DNA of 64,000 nt. Origin: Bradyrhizobium sp. 149. Lineage in GTDB: Bacteria > Pseudomonadota > Alphaproteobacteria > Rhizobiales > Xanthobacteraceae. Each line of letters starts with the position of its first letter. Positions within the stretch are counted from its first letter, which is position 1. A model generated the notes under the pieces. That model was not told the DNA's origin. It saw only the letters and a list, made by a program, of their open reading frames with translations, and searched no databases. Below are positions 1 through 7,836 of this stretch, in pieces. Made by a program: the position numbers and the translations under genes. Location of the stretch: positions 62,001 to 126,000 of the forward strand of contig NZ_JADPKK010000019.1 in NCBI RefSeq assembly GCF_023073915.1. The letters run 5' to 3'.

Positions 1-88
1 TATGGCCGTCGCCTGGCTCGCCGGCTCCGGCCGGCCCGCTTGTTATTGCCATGATGCTCATTCCTGCTGCGAGTACGATGAACCTCAT
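1..88 (-). CDS. Secreted protein, N-terminal part only (possible curli-assembly protein)
   Basis: An ATG at 88 is preceded by a good ribosome binding site (GAGGTG). The 29 visible codons start MRFIVLAAGMSIMAITS and look like a Sec signal peptide ending near GPAGAGEP. The gene continues beyond the window edge. It follows four curlin-repeat genes on the same strand with only a 20-base gap, so co-transcription is likely. By position it could be a CsgE/CsgF-like assembly factor or another curlin, but the visible part does not decide this. Confidence 0.55.
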   Translation of the reverse strand, partial: MRFIVLAAGMSIMAITSGPAGAGEPGDGH

Positions 89-108
89 GTTGCACCTCAC
101 CTACTCGA

Positions 109-558
109 TCACCGGCCGAACTGAAATATCGACAGCCAGTTGAAGCGCCCGAATTGCCGCACCGCTCCCGTGTTCATATCTCCGATCTGGAGCAGGAGGG
201 CGTTCGTGGAATTGCCGGCCTGAGTGATATCGGCAATGTTGCTCACGCCCGACTGACCGATCGCCACATTGGTCGTGCCACCCACCTGGACCACATCGAC
301 ATAATTTCGCGTGCCGTTCTGGATGATCGTCGCATCGACCGTTCCCGTGCCACCGATCTGGATAACACGCGCGATATTGATGCGGCTGTTCTCCTCGATC
401 GTGACCGGCTGAACATTGTTGCCGAACTGCACGACCGTTTCGATGCTCACGTTCCGGTTCGTCACGCCGCGCTGGACCGATCCGGCGGATGCCTCGGACG
501 CGACGCTGACGGCGGCGAGCAACGCCGCCACTGCCAGGAGCAGTCTACTGTATTTCAT
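109..558 (-). CDS. Curlin-repeat protein (CsgA/CsgB-like), copy 4 of the array
   Basis: This 149-residue protein starts with a signal peptide (MKYSRLLLAVAALLA, cleavage probably after SEASA). The mature part is built of imperfect repeats of about 22 residues with the curlin signature of regularly spaced Gln, Gly and Asn (VVQFGNN, VIQIGGT, IIQNGTR, VVQVGGT, AIGQSGV, LLQIGDM). Proteins with such repeats form secreted cross-beta amyloid fibres. It ends in aromatic and Gln residues (WLSIFQFGR), as some curli nucleators do. It is the last complete gene of a four-gene tandem set read leftwards. Which copy is the major subunit cannot be told from sequence alone. Confidence 0.85.
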   Translation of the reverse strand: MKYSRLLLAVAALLAAVSVASEASAGSVQRGVTNRNVSIETVVQFGNNVQPVTIEENSRINIARVIQIGGTGTVDATIIQNGTRNYVDVVQVGGTTNVAIGQSGVSNIADITQAGNSTNALLLQIGDMNTGAVRQFGRFNWLSIFQFGR

Positions 559-604
559 CGCCTTGCCCCATTACATTTCCGACGACGGCGGGGTCGCGCC
601 CGGC

Positions 605-982
605 TCAATGGCTATTCTGGACGACCGTCGCCGAGTTGAACGCACCGAATTGGGACAGGAAACTGCTGGTGGACTGGCCGGCCTGGCCGACAAACGCGAA
701 ATTGCTCACGCCCGCCTGCCCGACCGATGCCGACGCCGTTCCGCCGAATTGCAGGATTCCGGTCGCGTTGTTCGTGCCGTTTTGAGTGACGGTCGCGCTG
801 GTGCTGCCGCCGATCATGAACACGCCGGCCATGTTGAGCTGGCTGTTCTGGTTGAGCACGACCGGCGGGCCGCCGAGCGACACGATGGTCTTGATGTCGG
901 CGGTCTGCGCACCGGCAGATCCGCCGCCCATGCAACACAAGGTGAGAAATGCGCCACCAGCGGCGCCTGAAAAATGTCTCAT
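605..982 (-). CDS. Curlin-repeat protein, copy 3 of the array
   Basis: A 125-residue secreted protein when started at the ATG at 982, which has a GCGAGG ribosome binding site about 7 bases upstream and a signal peptide directly after it (MRHFSGAAGGAFLTLCCMG). An in-frame ATG at 1015 overlapping the stop of the previous gene is possible, but would place extra residues before the signal peptide. The mature region has curlin-type repeats (TVTQNGTNNA, ILQFGGTASA, SVGQAGVSNF, FVGQAGQSTS, FLSQFGAFNS). It lies 32 bases after the preceding curlin gene and is probably in the same transcript. Confidence 0.82.
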   Translation of the reverse strand: MRHFSGAAGGAFLTLCCMGGGSAGAQTADIKTIVSLGGPPVVLNQNSQLNMAGVFMIGGSTSATVTQNGTNNATGILQFGGTASASVGQAGVSNFAFVGQAGQSTSSFLSQFGAFNSATVVQNSH

Positions 983-1014
983 GACATGCCTCGCAACTGA
1001 AAATGGATTTGCCA

Positions 1015-1407
1015 TCACGGAGTCTGCTGAAGAATCGTCGAGCCGTTCAGGATTCCGAGCTGTCCAACTCCGGCCGCGTTGTTCGCGCCGATCTGGCCGA
1101 TCAGGCTCGAATTGGAGCCGCCGGCCTGGCCGAGTAACGCGGTGTTGGACGCCGTCGCGGTCGTGCCGCCCTGCCCGATCACCGATGTGTTGACGGTGAG
1201 AAGCGAGCCCGTCTGCAAGGTGGTCGCAGTATTGGTCGCACCGAACTGCATCGTGGTGGCGCTGTTGCTGGTGGACCCGCTCTGCGAGATGAAGGAGCTG
1301 TTGGTCGTGCCGAACTGCAGCACGCTGGCCGAGTTGCCGGCCCGGGCATCGACAATACTCAGCAAGCTGAACGTGACGATTGTGGCAACGAGATATTTGC
1401 TCTGCAT
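1015..1407 (-). CDS. Curlin-repeat protein, copy 2 of the array
   Basis: A 130-residue protein with signal peptide MQSKYLVATIVTFSLLSIV, cleaved near DARA. It is followed by repeats rich in Ser, Thr, Asn, Gln and Gly (SVLQFGTTNS, FISQSGSTSN, TMQFGATNTA, TLQTGSLLTV, LLGQAGGSNS, GQIGANNAAG, GQLGILNGST). This matches the curlin repeat of secreted amyloid subunits. Charged residues are nearly absent from the mature part, as expected for a fibre-forming protein. The four curlin genes differ clearly from each other, so the array is not a recent duplication. Confidence 0.85.
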   Translation of the reverse strand: MQSKYLVATIVTFSLLSIVDARAGNSASVLQFGTTNSSFISQSGSTSNSATTMQFGATNTATTLQTGSLLTVNTSVIGQGGTTATASNTALLGQAGGSNSSLIGQIGANNAAGVGQLGILNGSTILQQTP

Positions 1408-1525
1408 GACATTTCCTCCGCGAAGTCGGCGGACAATCTCTCACCGAGTCGTCCCGCCCGAGGCGGTGCTTTCAGGAATGGCGCGGACGCGCCGCAGTTG
1501 ACGCGTCCGGCCAAACGGGGCTGGC

Positions 1526-1924
1526 TTAGTGCGCCGTCTGCGAAACGGTGCTCGTGTTGATGCCGAATCCGAGCTGACCGACGGCGGCGGCGTTGTTCTG
1601 GAGCGCGGCGGGCCCGAACGAGTTCTGGGTGATCGCGCTGCCGTTGTTGCCGAATGCCACCTGGCCGGTGGTCGCCGAGTTCTGCACGCCGATCTGGTTC
1701 ACAGTGCTGCCGTTGTTGAGCGAGGCGGCGCTGGTCCCCTGCATCGTGGTCGCACTGTTCACGAGGCCGAGCTGGCTGGTCGACGAGGTGTCATTGGTGA
1801 GGCCCTGCTGCGAGACGCTGGAACCGTTCACGAGGCCCACTTGTACCGTGGTCGAGGTGTTGGCGGCCTGCGCGGCGGAGGACAGGGCGAGCACGGCAAC
1901 GGAAGCAAAAAACAATTTGCGCAT
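1526..1924 (-). CDS. Curlin-repeat protein, copy 1 (promoter-proximal)
   Basis: The reading frame is open from 2041, but the ATG at 1924 is chosen because a typical signal peptide starts there (MRKLFFASVAVLALSSAAQA) with an AAGGGA ribosome binding site upstream. The product is 132 residues. The mature part has curlin-like repeats (TVQVGLVNGS, SVSQQGLTND, TSQLGLVNSA, TVNQIGVQNS, TGQVAFGNNG, AVGQLGFGIN), and the end (STVSQTAH) again fits the repeat. It is the first curlin gene after the response regulator; 167 bases separate them. Confidence 0.84.
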   Translation of the reverse strand: MRKLFFASVAVLALSSAAQAANTSTTVQVGLVNGSSVSQQGLTNDTSSTSQLGLVNSATTMQGTSAASLNNGSTVNQIGVQNSATTGQVAFGNNGSAITQNSFGPAALQNNAAAVGQLGFGINTSTVSQTAH

Positions 1925-2042
1925 GGAGTATCCCTTTCTAGCAAAGATGTTTGACTGGATTCGGATGCCGTCTTGGAGGAGGCCGACATCGTAGGGATAA
2001 CTCTGAACCGATCTTGCCTGGTTCGATAGACTGCAGTTCATG

Positions 2043-2060
2043 CTAGTCGATACGGACTAG
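2043..2060. promoter_or_regulatory. Short inverted repeat upstream of the curlin genes
   Basis: CTAGTC and GACTAG form six-base arms around a six-base spacer. The site is about 120 bases upstream of the first curlin gene and 32 bases after the stop of the response regulator gene. It could be an operator or a weak hairpin. No U-tract follows on the minus strand, so a terminator is less likely. Confidence 0.25.
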
Positions 2061-2091
2061 ACGTCGCGCGATAATATCGCCGCCGGCTCGT

Positions 2092-2745
2092 CTAGGACTG
2101 CGCATGTCTGACGTCGAAATGCTCCGCCTGTAGTCCGACGCTGTCGATCAATCGCGCCACCTCGATCGGCGAACGCAGCCCCAGCTTTCGCATCATCCGG
2201 GCGCGATGGACCTTCACTGTCACCTCGCTGACGCCAAGCTTTGCCGCAATCTGCTTGGCCACAAGCCCTTCGGCCATCAGCAGCATGATCTCGCGCTCCC
2301 GCGCCGTCAGTGTCTCGATGCGCTGCCGCGCCTCGCGCACGCCGTCCTCACGCTCCAGCCGCCGGCGATCGCGCTCGATACCGTGCCTGATCGCATCGAG
2401 GATCTCCTGCTCGCGGAAGGGCTTTGGAAGAAACTCGACTGCGCCGCGCTTCATGGCCTCGACCGAGACACGCACGTCCAAGTGTCCGCTGATGAAGACG
2501 ATCGGTATCGGCACGCCGGTTTCCGCCAGCTTGCGCTGAAGCTCGAGCCCGGTCGGCGATGTTCCGGGAAAGCGGATGTCGAGAACAAGGCAGGACGGTC
2601 CGCTCGTGAGCGTCTCCGTGAGGAAGTCGTCGGTCGAGGCAAACAATCTCACCTGGTGCCCGGTTTCCTCGCAGAGACTTCCGATCGCGTTTCGTATCTG
2701 AATTTCATCATCAACGACATAAACTGTGGCTTGATTTAAATTCAT
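2092..2745 (-). CDS. FixJ/NarL-type response regulator
   Basis: The product is 217 residues from the ATG at 2745 (MNLNQATVYVVDDE); an upstream in-frame start at 2808 adds residues with no domain. Residues 6-120 form a receiver domain: acidic pocket at Asp12/Asp13, phosphoacceptor Asp56 in CLVLDIRF, the switch Ser in VFISGH, and the conserved Lys in LPKPF. Residues about 145-205 are a LuxR/GerE helix-turn-helix (LTAREREIMLLMAEGL to VTVKVHRARMMRKLG). No histidine kinase is adjacent. It lies upstream of the curlin genes on the same strand and divergent from the MacAB-type operon, so either could be a target; that is inference. Confidence 0.88.
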   Translation of the reverse strand: MNLNQATVYVVDDEIQIRNAIGSLCEETGHQVRLFASTDDFLTETLTSGPSCLVLDIRFPGTSPTGLELQRKLAETGVPIPIVFISGHLDVRVSVEAMKRGAVEFLPKPFREQEILDAIRHGIERDRRRLEREDGVREARQRIETLTAREREIMLLMAEGLVAKQIAAKLGVSEVTVKVHRARMMRKLGLRSPIEVARLIDSVGLQAEHFDVRHAQS

Positions 2746-3346
2746 TCCAACAAGCTCCCGGACTTGGCGCTCGATGATCCAGCAACGAGCCATCCATCGT
2801 TCTTGCACGCGACAACAAGGTGCTTGGAAGGCATGCGCGATGACCGAGCGAATCCCATCGGTCCGCAGATCTCACGTCTTAGGGCCAACACTCCGTGGCG
2901 ACGAGTGAAGGCGTTCACATATCGGACTTCGTGATTGAAAGAGTTCGACGCGGCGATAGGCGGCGTCACGGCGCGATGCCATTTGGGGGTTTTGGGGGTT
3001 GCGGCAGTCCAGCGCTGCCGCCGAGATATCGCCCTCTGCGTCATGGCGTCGCCACCCATACGCCAATCGAACGCCAATCGCCTGCAAACCTGCCGGGACG
3101 TTCAGTCAGCTATCGAGTTTCGATACCGCGCGCTCCGTTTTGAATACGCCCAGTATGCGATCCGTGCAAGTTGTGAAAGCTCTCGGCTGCGCCTTTTACT
3201 TTTGGATCGTGGAGCGCGCCCGTCCGTCGCACTGGGAACGACGACATACTGCCGAGACGCCATTGTCGTCTCGGATGAAATACAACCATAGCGCGATTAG
3301 CGACCTTTCCGCCAGCAAAGTCATTTCAGGAAGGCGGGCTTTTGAT
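2746..3346. other. Intergenic region between the divergent regulator and export operon
   Basis: About 600 bases with no convincing gene. The short frames here lack coding character. It must contain the promoters of the response regulator and of the export operon. A G-rich direct repeat (two TTTGGGGG-like units at about 2992-3000) is present. No clear sigma-70 pair could be assigned. Confidence 0.5.
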
Positions 3347-4774
3347 ATGCGATTTGCACCTGTCATTGCCTTATTCGGGACTGCATGTGGCCTCGCCGCG
3401 ATTTACAGCGCGGGGCCGGGCATCTTCACCAGCGCTGGCGGACACGCCGCGGACGGCGCCGCTCGCGCCTATCAATCGACGAGGAAGTTCCTCACGCCTT
3501 CCGGACTGGAAGCTCCGACCTTCGGCTCCGATGCGCCGATGTTCCGTTACGCCTCGATCCAGCGCGGCAGCGTCGAGCAGACCATCACCGTCACCGGCGC
3601 CTTGCAGCCGGTCAAGACGATCGAGGTGGGTTCCCAGCTGTCCGGGCAGCTCGCCCGGGTCTATGTCGATTTCAACGACACTGTCACCAAGGACCAGCCG
3701 CTCGCCCTGATCGATCCGCGCAGCTTTGCGGCCAAGGTCGACGAAGCCAGGGCCTCTCTGGCCGTTGCCAATTCCCTGGTCGACATCGCGCGGGCCAAGC
3801 TCGATCGCACCCGGATCGATCTGCAAAACGCGAGGGGCAGCCGGGACGTGCTCGCCGCCAAGCTCGACAGCGCTCAGGCGGTGAAGAGCTCGGCGCAGAA
3901 GACCCTGCAGCGGAAGCTGGCACTCCAGTCGCAGAACGTGGTGGCCACGACGGCGGTCGATGACGCGCAGACGGAGTTCACCGCCCGTCTGGCCCAGGAG
4001 CGCGAAGCCGAGGTCCTGATGTCCCTCAACTCCTATGCGGTGGACGGGGCGCAGGCCGACGTCCGCCGGATCGAAGCGGAGCTGCAGCAGGCCCGAATGG
4101 CCGTGCCGGAGAAGGCGGCCGTTCTCGCTGCGGCCCAGGCCGATCTCGACCGCACCGTGATCCGCTCGCCGATCGACGGCGTTGTCGTCGGCAGGTTCGT
4201 CAACGAGGGCCAGACGCTCGCGGTCGGACTGGAATCGCGCACCACCTTCGTGGTCGCGCACCGACTGGAGGACATGGAAATCCACGCGCAGGTCGACGAA
4301 GCCGATATCGGGCGCATCGCCCCCGACCAGCGCGCCCATTTCACGGTGGATGCCTACCCGGACCGCCGCTTCGAGGCGGTGGTGCGGCAGGTGCGCAAGG
4401 CACCGCAGAACCAGCAGCACGTCGTGACCTACACCGTCGTCCTGGCGACCTCCAATCTCGACGGCGCGTTGCTGCCCGGCATGACCGCCCTGGTGAAGAT
4501 CGTGATCGAGCGGCAGGACGACGTGCTGAAAGTGCCGCTTGCCGCGTTGCGCTTCCAGCCCTCCGGCACGCAGCCGGATGCCGCTGCACGCAGCGGGGTG
4601 TGGGCGCGCACCGCAAGCGGCTCACTCCGGCGCATTGCCGTGACCGTCGGCGCAGCCGGCACCGAACAGGTCGCGCTCAGGAGCGGAGACCTCGTCGAGG
4701 GCAGTCAGGTTGCCGTTGGTCAGGCAATCCGGCCGGCCGGCATGGAGTTTCTCGGAATCAGGTTCGGATCATGA
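3347..4774 (+). CDS. MacA-like periplasmic adaptor (HlyD/RND-MFP family)
   Basis: A 475-residue membrane fusion protein of a tripartite ABC efflux system. The frame is open from 2999, but the ATG at 3347 begins the signal/anchor segment (MRFAPVIALFGTACGLAAI). After it come a biotinyl-lipoyl half (GSQLSGQLARVYVDFND), a long alpha-helical hairpin (roughly residues 120-265, rich in Ala, Gln, Arg, Lys), the second lipoyl half (RTVIRSPIDGVVVGRFVNEG), then beta-barrel and membrane-proximal domains. The adaptor would link the inner-membrane ABC pump to an outer-membrane channel not encoded here. Its stop overlaps the start of the ATPase gene (ATGA). The substrate is unknown. Confidence 0.9.
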   Translation: MRFAPVIALFGTACGLAAIYSAGPGIFTSAGGHAADGAARAYQSTRKFLTPSGLEAPTFGSDAPMFRYASIQRGSVEQTITVTGALQPVKTIEVGSQLSGQLARVYVDFNDTVTKDQPLALIDPRSFAAKVDEARASLAVANSLVDIARAKLDRTRIDLQNARGSRDVLAAKLDSAQAVKSSAQKTLQRKLALQSQNVVATTAVDDAQTEFTARLAQEREAEVLMSLNSYAVDGAQADVRRIEAELQQARMAVPEKAAVLAAAQADLDRTVIRSPIDGVVVGRFVNEGQTLAVGLESRTTFVVAHRLEDMEIHAQVDEADIGRIAPDQRAHFTVDAYPDRRFEAVVRQVRKAPQNQQHVVTYTVVLATSNLDGALLPGMTALVKIVIERQDDVLKVPLAALRFQPSGTQPDAAARSGVWARTASGSLRRIAVTVGAAGTEQVALRSGDLVEGSQVAVGQAIRPAGMEFLGIRFGS

Positions 4775-5496
4775 CGGCCCTCCCGCCCCTCATCAGCCTG
4801 CAGTCGGTCTCCAGGACCTATCGCACCGACGGAGTAGCGGTGGCTGCGGTGCGCAATGTCAGCTTCGAGATCGAGCAAGGCGAGATCGTCGCGGTGATGG
4901 GACCGTCCGGCTCAGGAAAGTCGACGCTGATGAACATGATCGGGCTGCTCGACCTGCCGAGTGAGGGCGCGCTCTATCTCCAGGGAGCCGACGTCGCCGA
5001 TCTCTCGGAAGATCGCCGGTCGTCCCTGCGCGCCCGCAGCATCGGCTTCGTATTCCAGTCCTACAATCTGCTCGCTCGCCATAATGCGATTGAGAACGTC
5101 GCGCTGCCCCTGGTCTATTGCGGGATCGGGCGCAAGGAACGTCTGGCCCGCGCCGAGCAGAGCCTGGAGGCGGTCGGCATGGTGCACCGGGCCCACCACT
5201 TCCCACGGCAGCTCTCGGGCGGTGAGCAGCAGCGCGTCGCGATCGCGCGCGCACTGATCGCCTCCCCGCTGATCGTGCTCGCCGACGAGCCGACAGGCGC
5301 GCTCGACAGCCGTACCGGCGCCGAGATCCTGGCCCTGTTCGCCGCGCTCAACCGGACCGGCCAGACCATCGTGATGATCACGCATGATCCCGGCATCGCG
5401 ACCCGGTGCCGACGTACGATCCGCCTGCATGACGGCGAGCTCGTCGCTGACGAAACGCTGGCTCCGATCCTGCCGACACGGAGCGGCGCGCCATGA
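4771..5496 (+). CDS. ABC transporter ATP-binding protein (MacB/LolD type)
   Basis: A 241-residue nucleotide-binding subunit starting at the ATG that overlaps the adaptor stop. Visible motifs: Walker A GPSGSGKS, Q-loop VFQSYNLLAR, signature LSGGEQQR, Walker B VLADEPTG, and the H-loop in MITHD. This arrangement is typical of the ATPases that power MacB and LolCDE mechanotransmission transporters. In classical MacB the ATPase is fused to the permease; here it is a separate gene overlapping the permease by four bases, so the three proteins are translationally coupled. Confidence 0.93.
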   Translation: MTALPPLISLQSVSRTYRTDGVAVAAVRNVSFEIEQGEIVAVMGPSGSGKSTLMNMIGLLDLPSEGALYLQGADVADLSEDRRSSLRARSIGFVFQSYNLLARHNAIENVALPLVYCGIGRKERLARAEQSLEAVGMVHRAHHFPRQLSGGEQQRVAIARALIASPLIVLADEPTGALDSRTGAEILALFAALNRTGQTIVMITHDPGIATRCRRTIRLHDGELVADETLAPILPTRSGAP

Positions 5497-6716
5497 CGAT
5501 GCTCCAGGGCTTTCAGATCGCTTTGCACGCCTTGCGTCTCAATCCCTTGCGCAGCATCCTCACCATGCTCGGCATCGTGATCGGCGTCGCCTCCATCGTA
5601 ACCGTGTTTGCAATCGGGTCCGGCGCGCAGCTTCGCCTTCAGGAGCAGATCCGCTCGATCGGCGCCAACGTGCTGATGATCAACCCCGGCGCGGTGTACC
5701 AGGGCGGCGTGCGTCTCAAGGATGGCAGCAAGCTGACGATGACCGAGAGCGACGTGCAGGCGATCCTCGAACAGATTCCCGAGATCCAGGCAGCGGCCGG
5801 CTCGATTGCAGGAACCGCGCAGGTCATTCACGAGAGCAAGAACTGGAACACGACCATCAACGGAACGACGACTGGGCACTTCATGGTTCGCGACTGGCAG
5901 CTTGCGACTGGGCGCTATTTTTCAGGCACCGAGGAAGCAGGAGCCGGCAAGGTCGTGATCCTCGGAAGCACGGTGGCACACGAGCTGTTCGCCCCCGGCG
6001 ACGACCCGATCGGCGCGCAGATCAGGATCATGAAGGTGCCGCTCGAAGTGGTCGGCGTTCTCGATCGCAAGGGACCGGCGCAGGACGACGTCGCCTTCGT
6101 GCCGCTCACCACGGCCAAGTTGCGCTTCCTCGGCAGCGCAAGCAACATCAACCGGGATTCGGTGGCCTACATCATCGCCAAGGTGGCTGCGGACGGACAG
6201 ATGGCGGGGGCGCGAACGGAAATCGAAAACCTGCTGCGGCAGCGCCACCGTATCCCCGTTGGCCAGGAGGACGACTTCAAGGTCCAGGATCCGGCCGCCG
6301 CCATGGAAGCGCAGCAGGGAGCGATCCGCACCGTTGCGCTTCTGCTCGTCGCCATCGCCTCGGTCTCGCTGCTCGTTGGCGGCATCAGCATCATGAATGT
6401 CATGATCGTGTCGGTCACCGAACGCACGCGGGAGATCGGAATCCGCCGCGCGCTTGGCGGGCGGATGGGGGACATCCGTCTTCAGTTCCTCTGCGAGGCA
6501 CTCGTGCTCTGCCTGCTCGGCGGCGCGATCGGCGTCGGTGCCGGAGTCACGCTCTCGATGACGGTGGCCCGCATGGCAGGATGGATCACCTCGATTGATG
6601 GCCAAGCGATCGGCCTTGCCCTCGCCTTCTCGATCGCGACCGGCCTGATTTTCGGTTTTTATCCTGCCCACAAGGCATCCAAACTCAGCCCGATCGAGGC
6701 ACTCAAGACGGAGTGA
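5493..6716 (+). CDS. MacB-like ABC transporter permease (FtsX fold)
   Basis: 407 residues. An N-terminal membrane helix (about 19-45) is followed by a large periplasmic MacB core domain (about 46-270) and three C-terminal helices with the FtsX signature (INVMIVSVTERTREIGIRRA). This is the standard layout of type VII ABC mechanotransmitters, which move substrates from the periplasm through an outer-membrane channel rather than across the inner membrane. It forms one operon with the adaptor and ATPase. The exported compound cannot be deduced; macrolide-like compounds, lipopeptides or siderophores are known for relatives. Confidence 0.92.
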   Translation: MTMLQGFQIALHALRLNPLRSILTMLGIVIGVASIVTVFAIGSGAQLRLQEQIRSIGANVLMINPGAVYQGGVRLKDGSKLTMTESDVQAILEQIPEIQAAAGSIAGTAQVIHESKNWNTTINGTTTGHFMVRDWQLATGRYFSGTEEAGAGKVVILGSTVAHELFAPGDDPIGAQIRIMKVPLEVVGVLDRKGPAQDDVAFVPLTTAKLRFLGSASNINRDSVAYIIAKVAADGQMAGARTEIENLLRQRHRIPVGQEDDFKVQDPAAAMEAQQGAIRTVALLLVAIASVSLLVGGISIMNVMIVSVTERTREIGIRRALGGRMGDIRLQFLCEALVLCLLGGAIGVGAGVTLSMTVARMAGWITSIDGQAIGLALAFSIATGLIFGFYPAHKASKLSPIEALKTE

Positions 6717-6765
6717 GAACATTGCTGGGGTGTTCGCACCAACCAAGGCCAGGGAGGCACTAACC

Positions 6766-7083
6766 ATGAGCCCGGATCCAAAGGCTTCGATTACGCCGAC
6801 ACCGCGCGAGCGCGAGCTGATGATGTTGATTGCACGGGGAATGCAGAACAAGAACATTGCCTACGAACTCAAGATCTCGGAGAACACGGTGCGGGCGCAT
6901 ATCGGCAACATCATGCGCAAATACCGCCTTCAGAACCGGACCCAGATCGCAATCAGCTTCGCCCTGCATGCGGCGCCGCCATCGCTCCGCCGCGATCTGG
7001 CCAATGGTGGCGGCTATTCGACGACGGCAGCGCCGGCCAAGGCGCTCGCGCAGAATACGCGGGTGCCGACCGCGCCGGATTGA
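6766..7083 (+). CDS. Stand-alone LuxR/GerE-type HTH regulator
   Basis: 105 residues from the ATG at 6766, which has an AGGGAGG site about 9 bases upstream; a GTG at 6730 would add 12 residues. Residues about 10-68 are a LuxR helix-turn-helix (TPRERELMMLIARGMQ, NKNIAYELKISENTVRAHI). The rest is low-complexity Ala/Pro/Thr. There is no receiver or ligand-binding domain. It is 49 bases after the permease stop and probably belongs to the export operon. It may act with, or antagonise, the response regulator on the other side of the operon; that is inference. Confidence 0.75.
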   Translation: MSPDPKASITPTPRERELMMLIARGMQNKNIAYELKISENTVRAHIGNIMRKYRLQNRTQIAISFALHAAPPSLRRDLANGGGYSTTAAPAKALAQNTRVPTAPD

Positions 7084-7199
7084 CCGCTCCGGCCACAACC
7101 CCTTGCGTCATTTCGGGCGAAACACCCAAATCCGTGGTCAACGGAACGGCGACAAATATTTCCCTTTATTCGAATTCGGATTTTTGATAGGGATTACTC

Positions 7200-7640
7200 A
7201 CTCCGGCCCAAGGAAGAGGGGCGTATCGCGATCGTCACGAACGCGGGCCGGACGGCGGTGGACGCTGATAACATCGGCGCGAATGGTTTCGCAGGGCGGA
7301 GAGCCGTGAGCGAAGGCGTCGCGCGCACGACCGGTGCGATCGGCGTACGGCGAAATCGTGTGGTCCTGGCGCCCGGGGTCTGTGCGCCAAGTGTTGCGGT
7401 GATGTGGCGGCCCGACCGGGCACGCGCATCAGCCATCCGCAAGGCGACGGGGGCAATAGTGCATCGCTCCCCGGGGAGAGCGCGACATAAGTCGTAAAGC
7501 CACTGCGCAGGGAAGGCCGGATGTTTGGCTTCACCTGTATGCCGCTGTGCAGATTTTTTGACTGCAACCTCGCACAGTGGACCGCGGGTGCCAGCCGGCA
7601 CCCGGTCTTCCCTGCGCCCTTTTCAATTTCGAGGGTGAGA
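7200..7640 (-). repeat. Bradyrhizobium-type dispersed intergenic repeat
   Basis: The minus strand reads through as peptides such as KGAGKTGCRLAPAVHCA and LSPGSDALLPPSPCGW. I recognise these as the translation of a repeat common between genes in Bradyrhizobium and Rhodopseudomonas and often mis-annotated as small genes. The region lacks ribosome binding sites and carries overlapping open frames on both strands. It fills most of the 750-base gap between the HTH gene and the phosphatase-like gene. Confidence 0.55.
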
Positions 7641-7836
7641 CGACGAAGCAAAGCTCGGGCGAACACGCCGCGACGATGCCAACCCATGTCAGTTATTCAA
7701 CAACAGTCTCGTGCCCCGGCTCTCTCCATCACTTTGCATGCCGCTCCGCTCTTGTAACAAAACCGTCATGCAGCGAAACTAAACGAAGCCGGGCGCCGCG
7801 GTTGGCGGCCAAGCTGCCTCGCAGGGAGAGATTTTG

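Noticed and set aside
605..1444. A 279-residue open frame across two curlin genes
   Set aside because: The first half is a frame-shifted reading of the neighbouring curlin gene. The real protein begins at 982 with a signal peptide.
1..1924. Curlin array read as a CRISPR-like or satellite repeat
   Set aside because: The periodicity is at protein level only; the DNA units differ and lie inside clear coding frames with signal peptides.
2985..3005. G-rich run as a possible quadruplex
   Set aside because: Only two G-runs of five are present, so an intramolecular four-strand structure is not supported.
7194..7687. Two minus-strand frames of 135 and 150 residues
   Set aside because: They translate a dispersed intergenic repeat; no ribosome binding site and no protein family.
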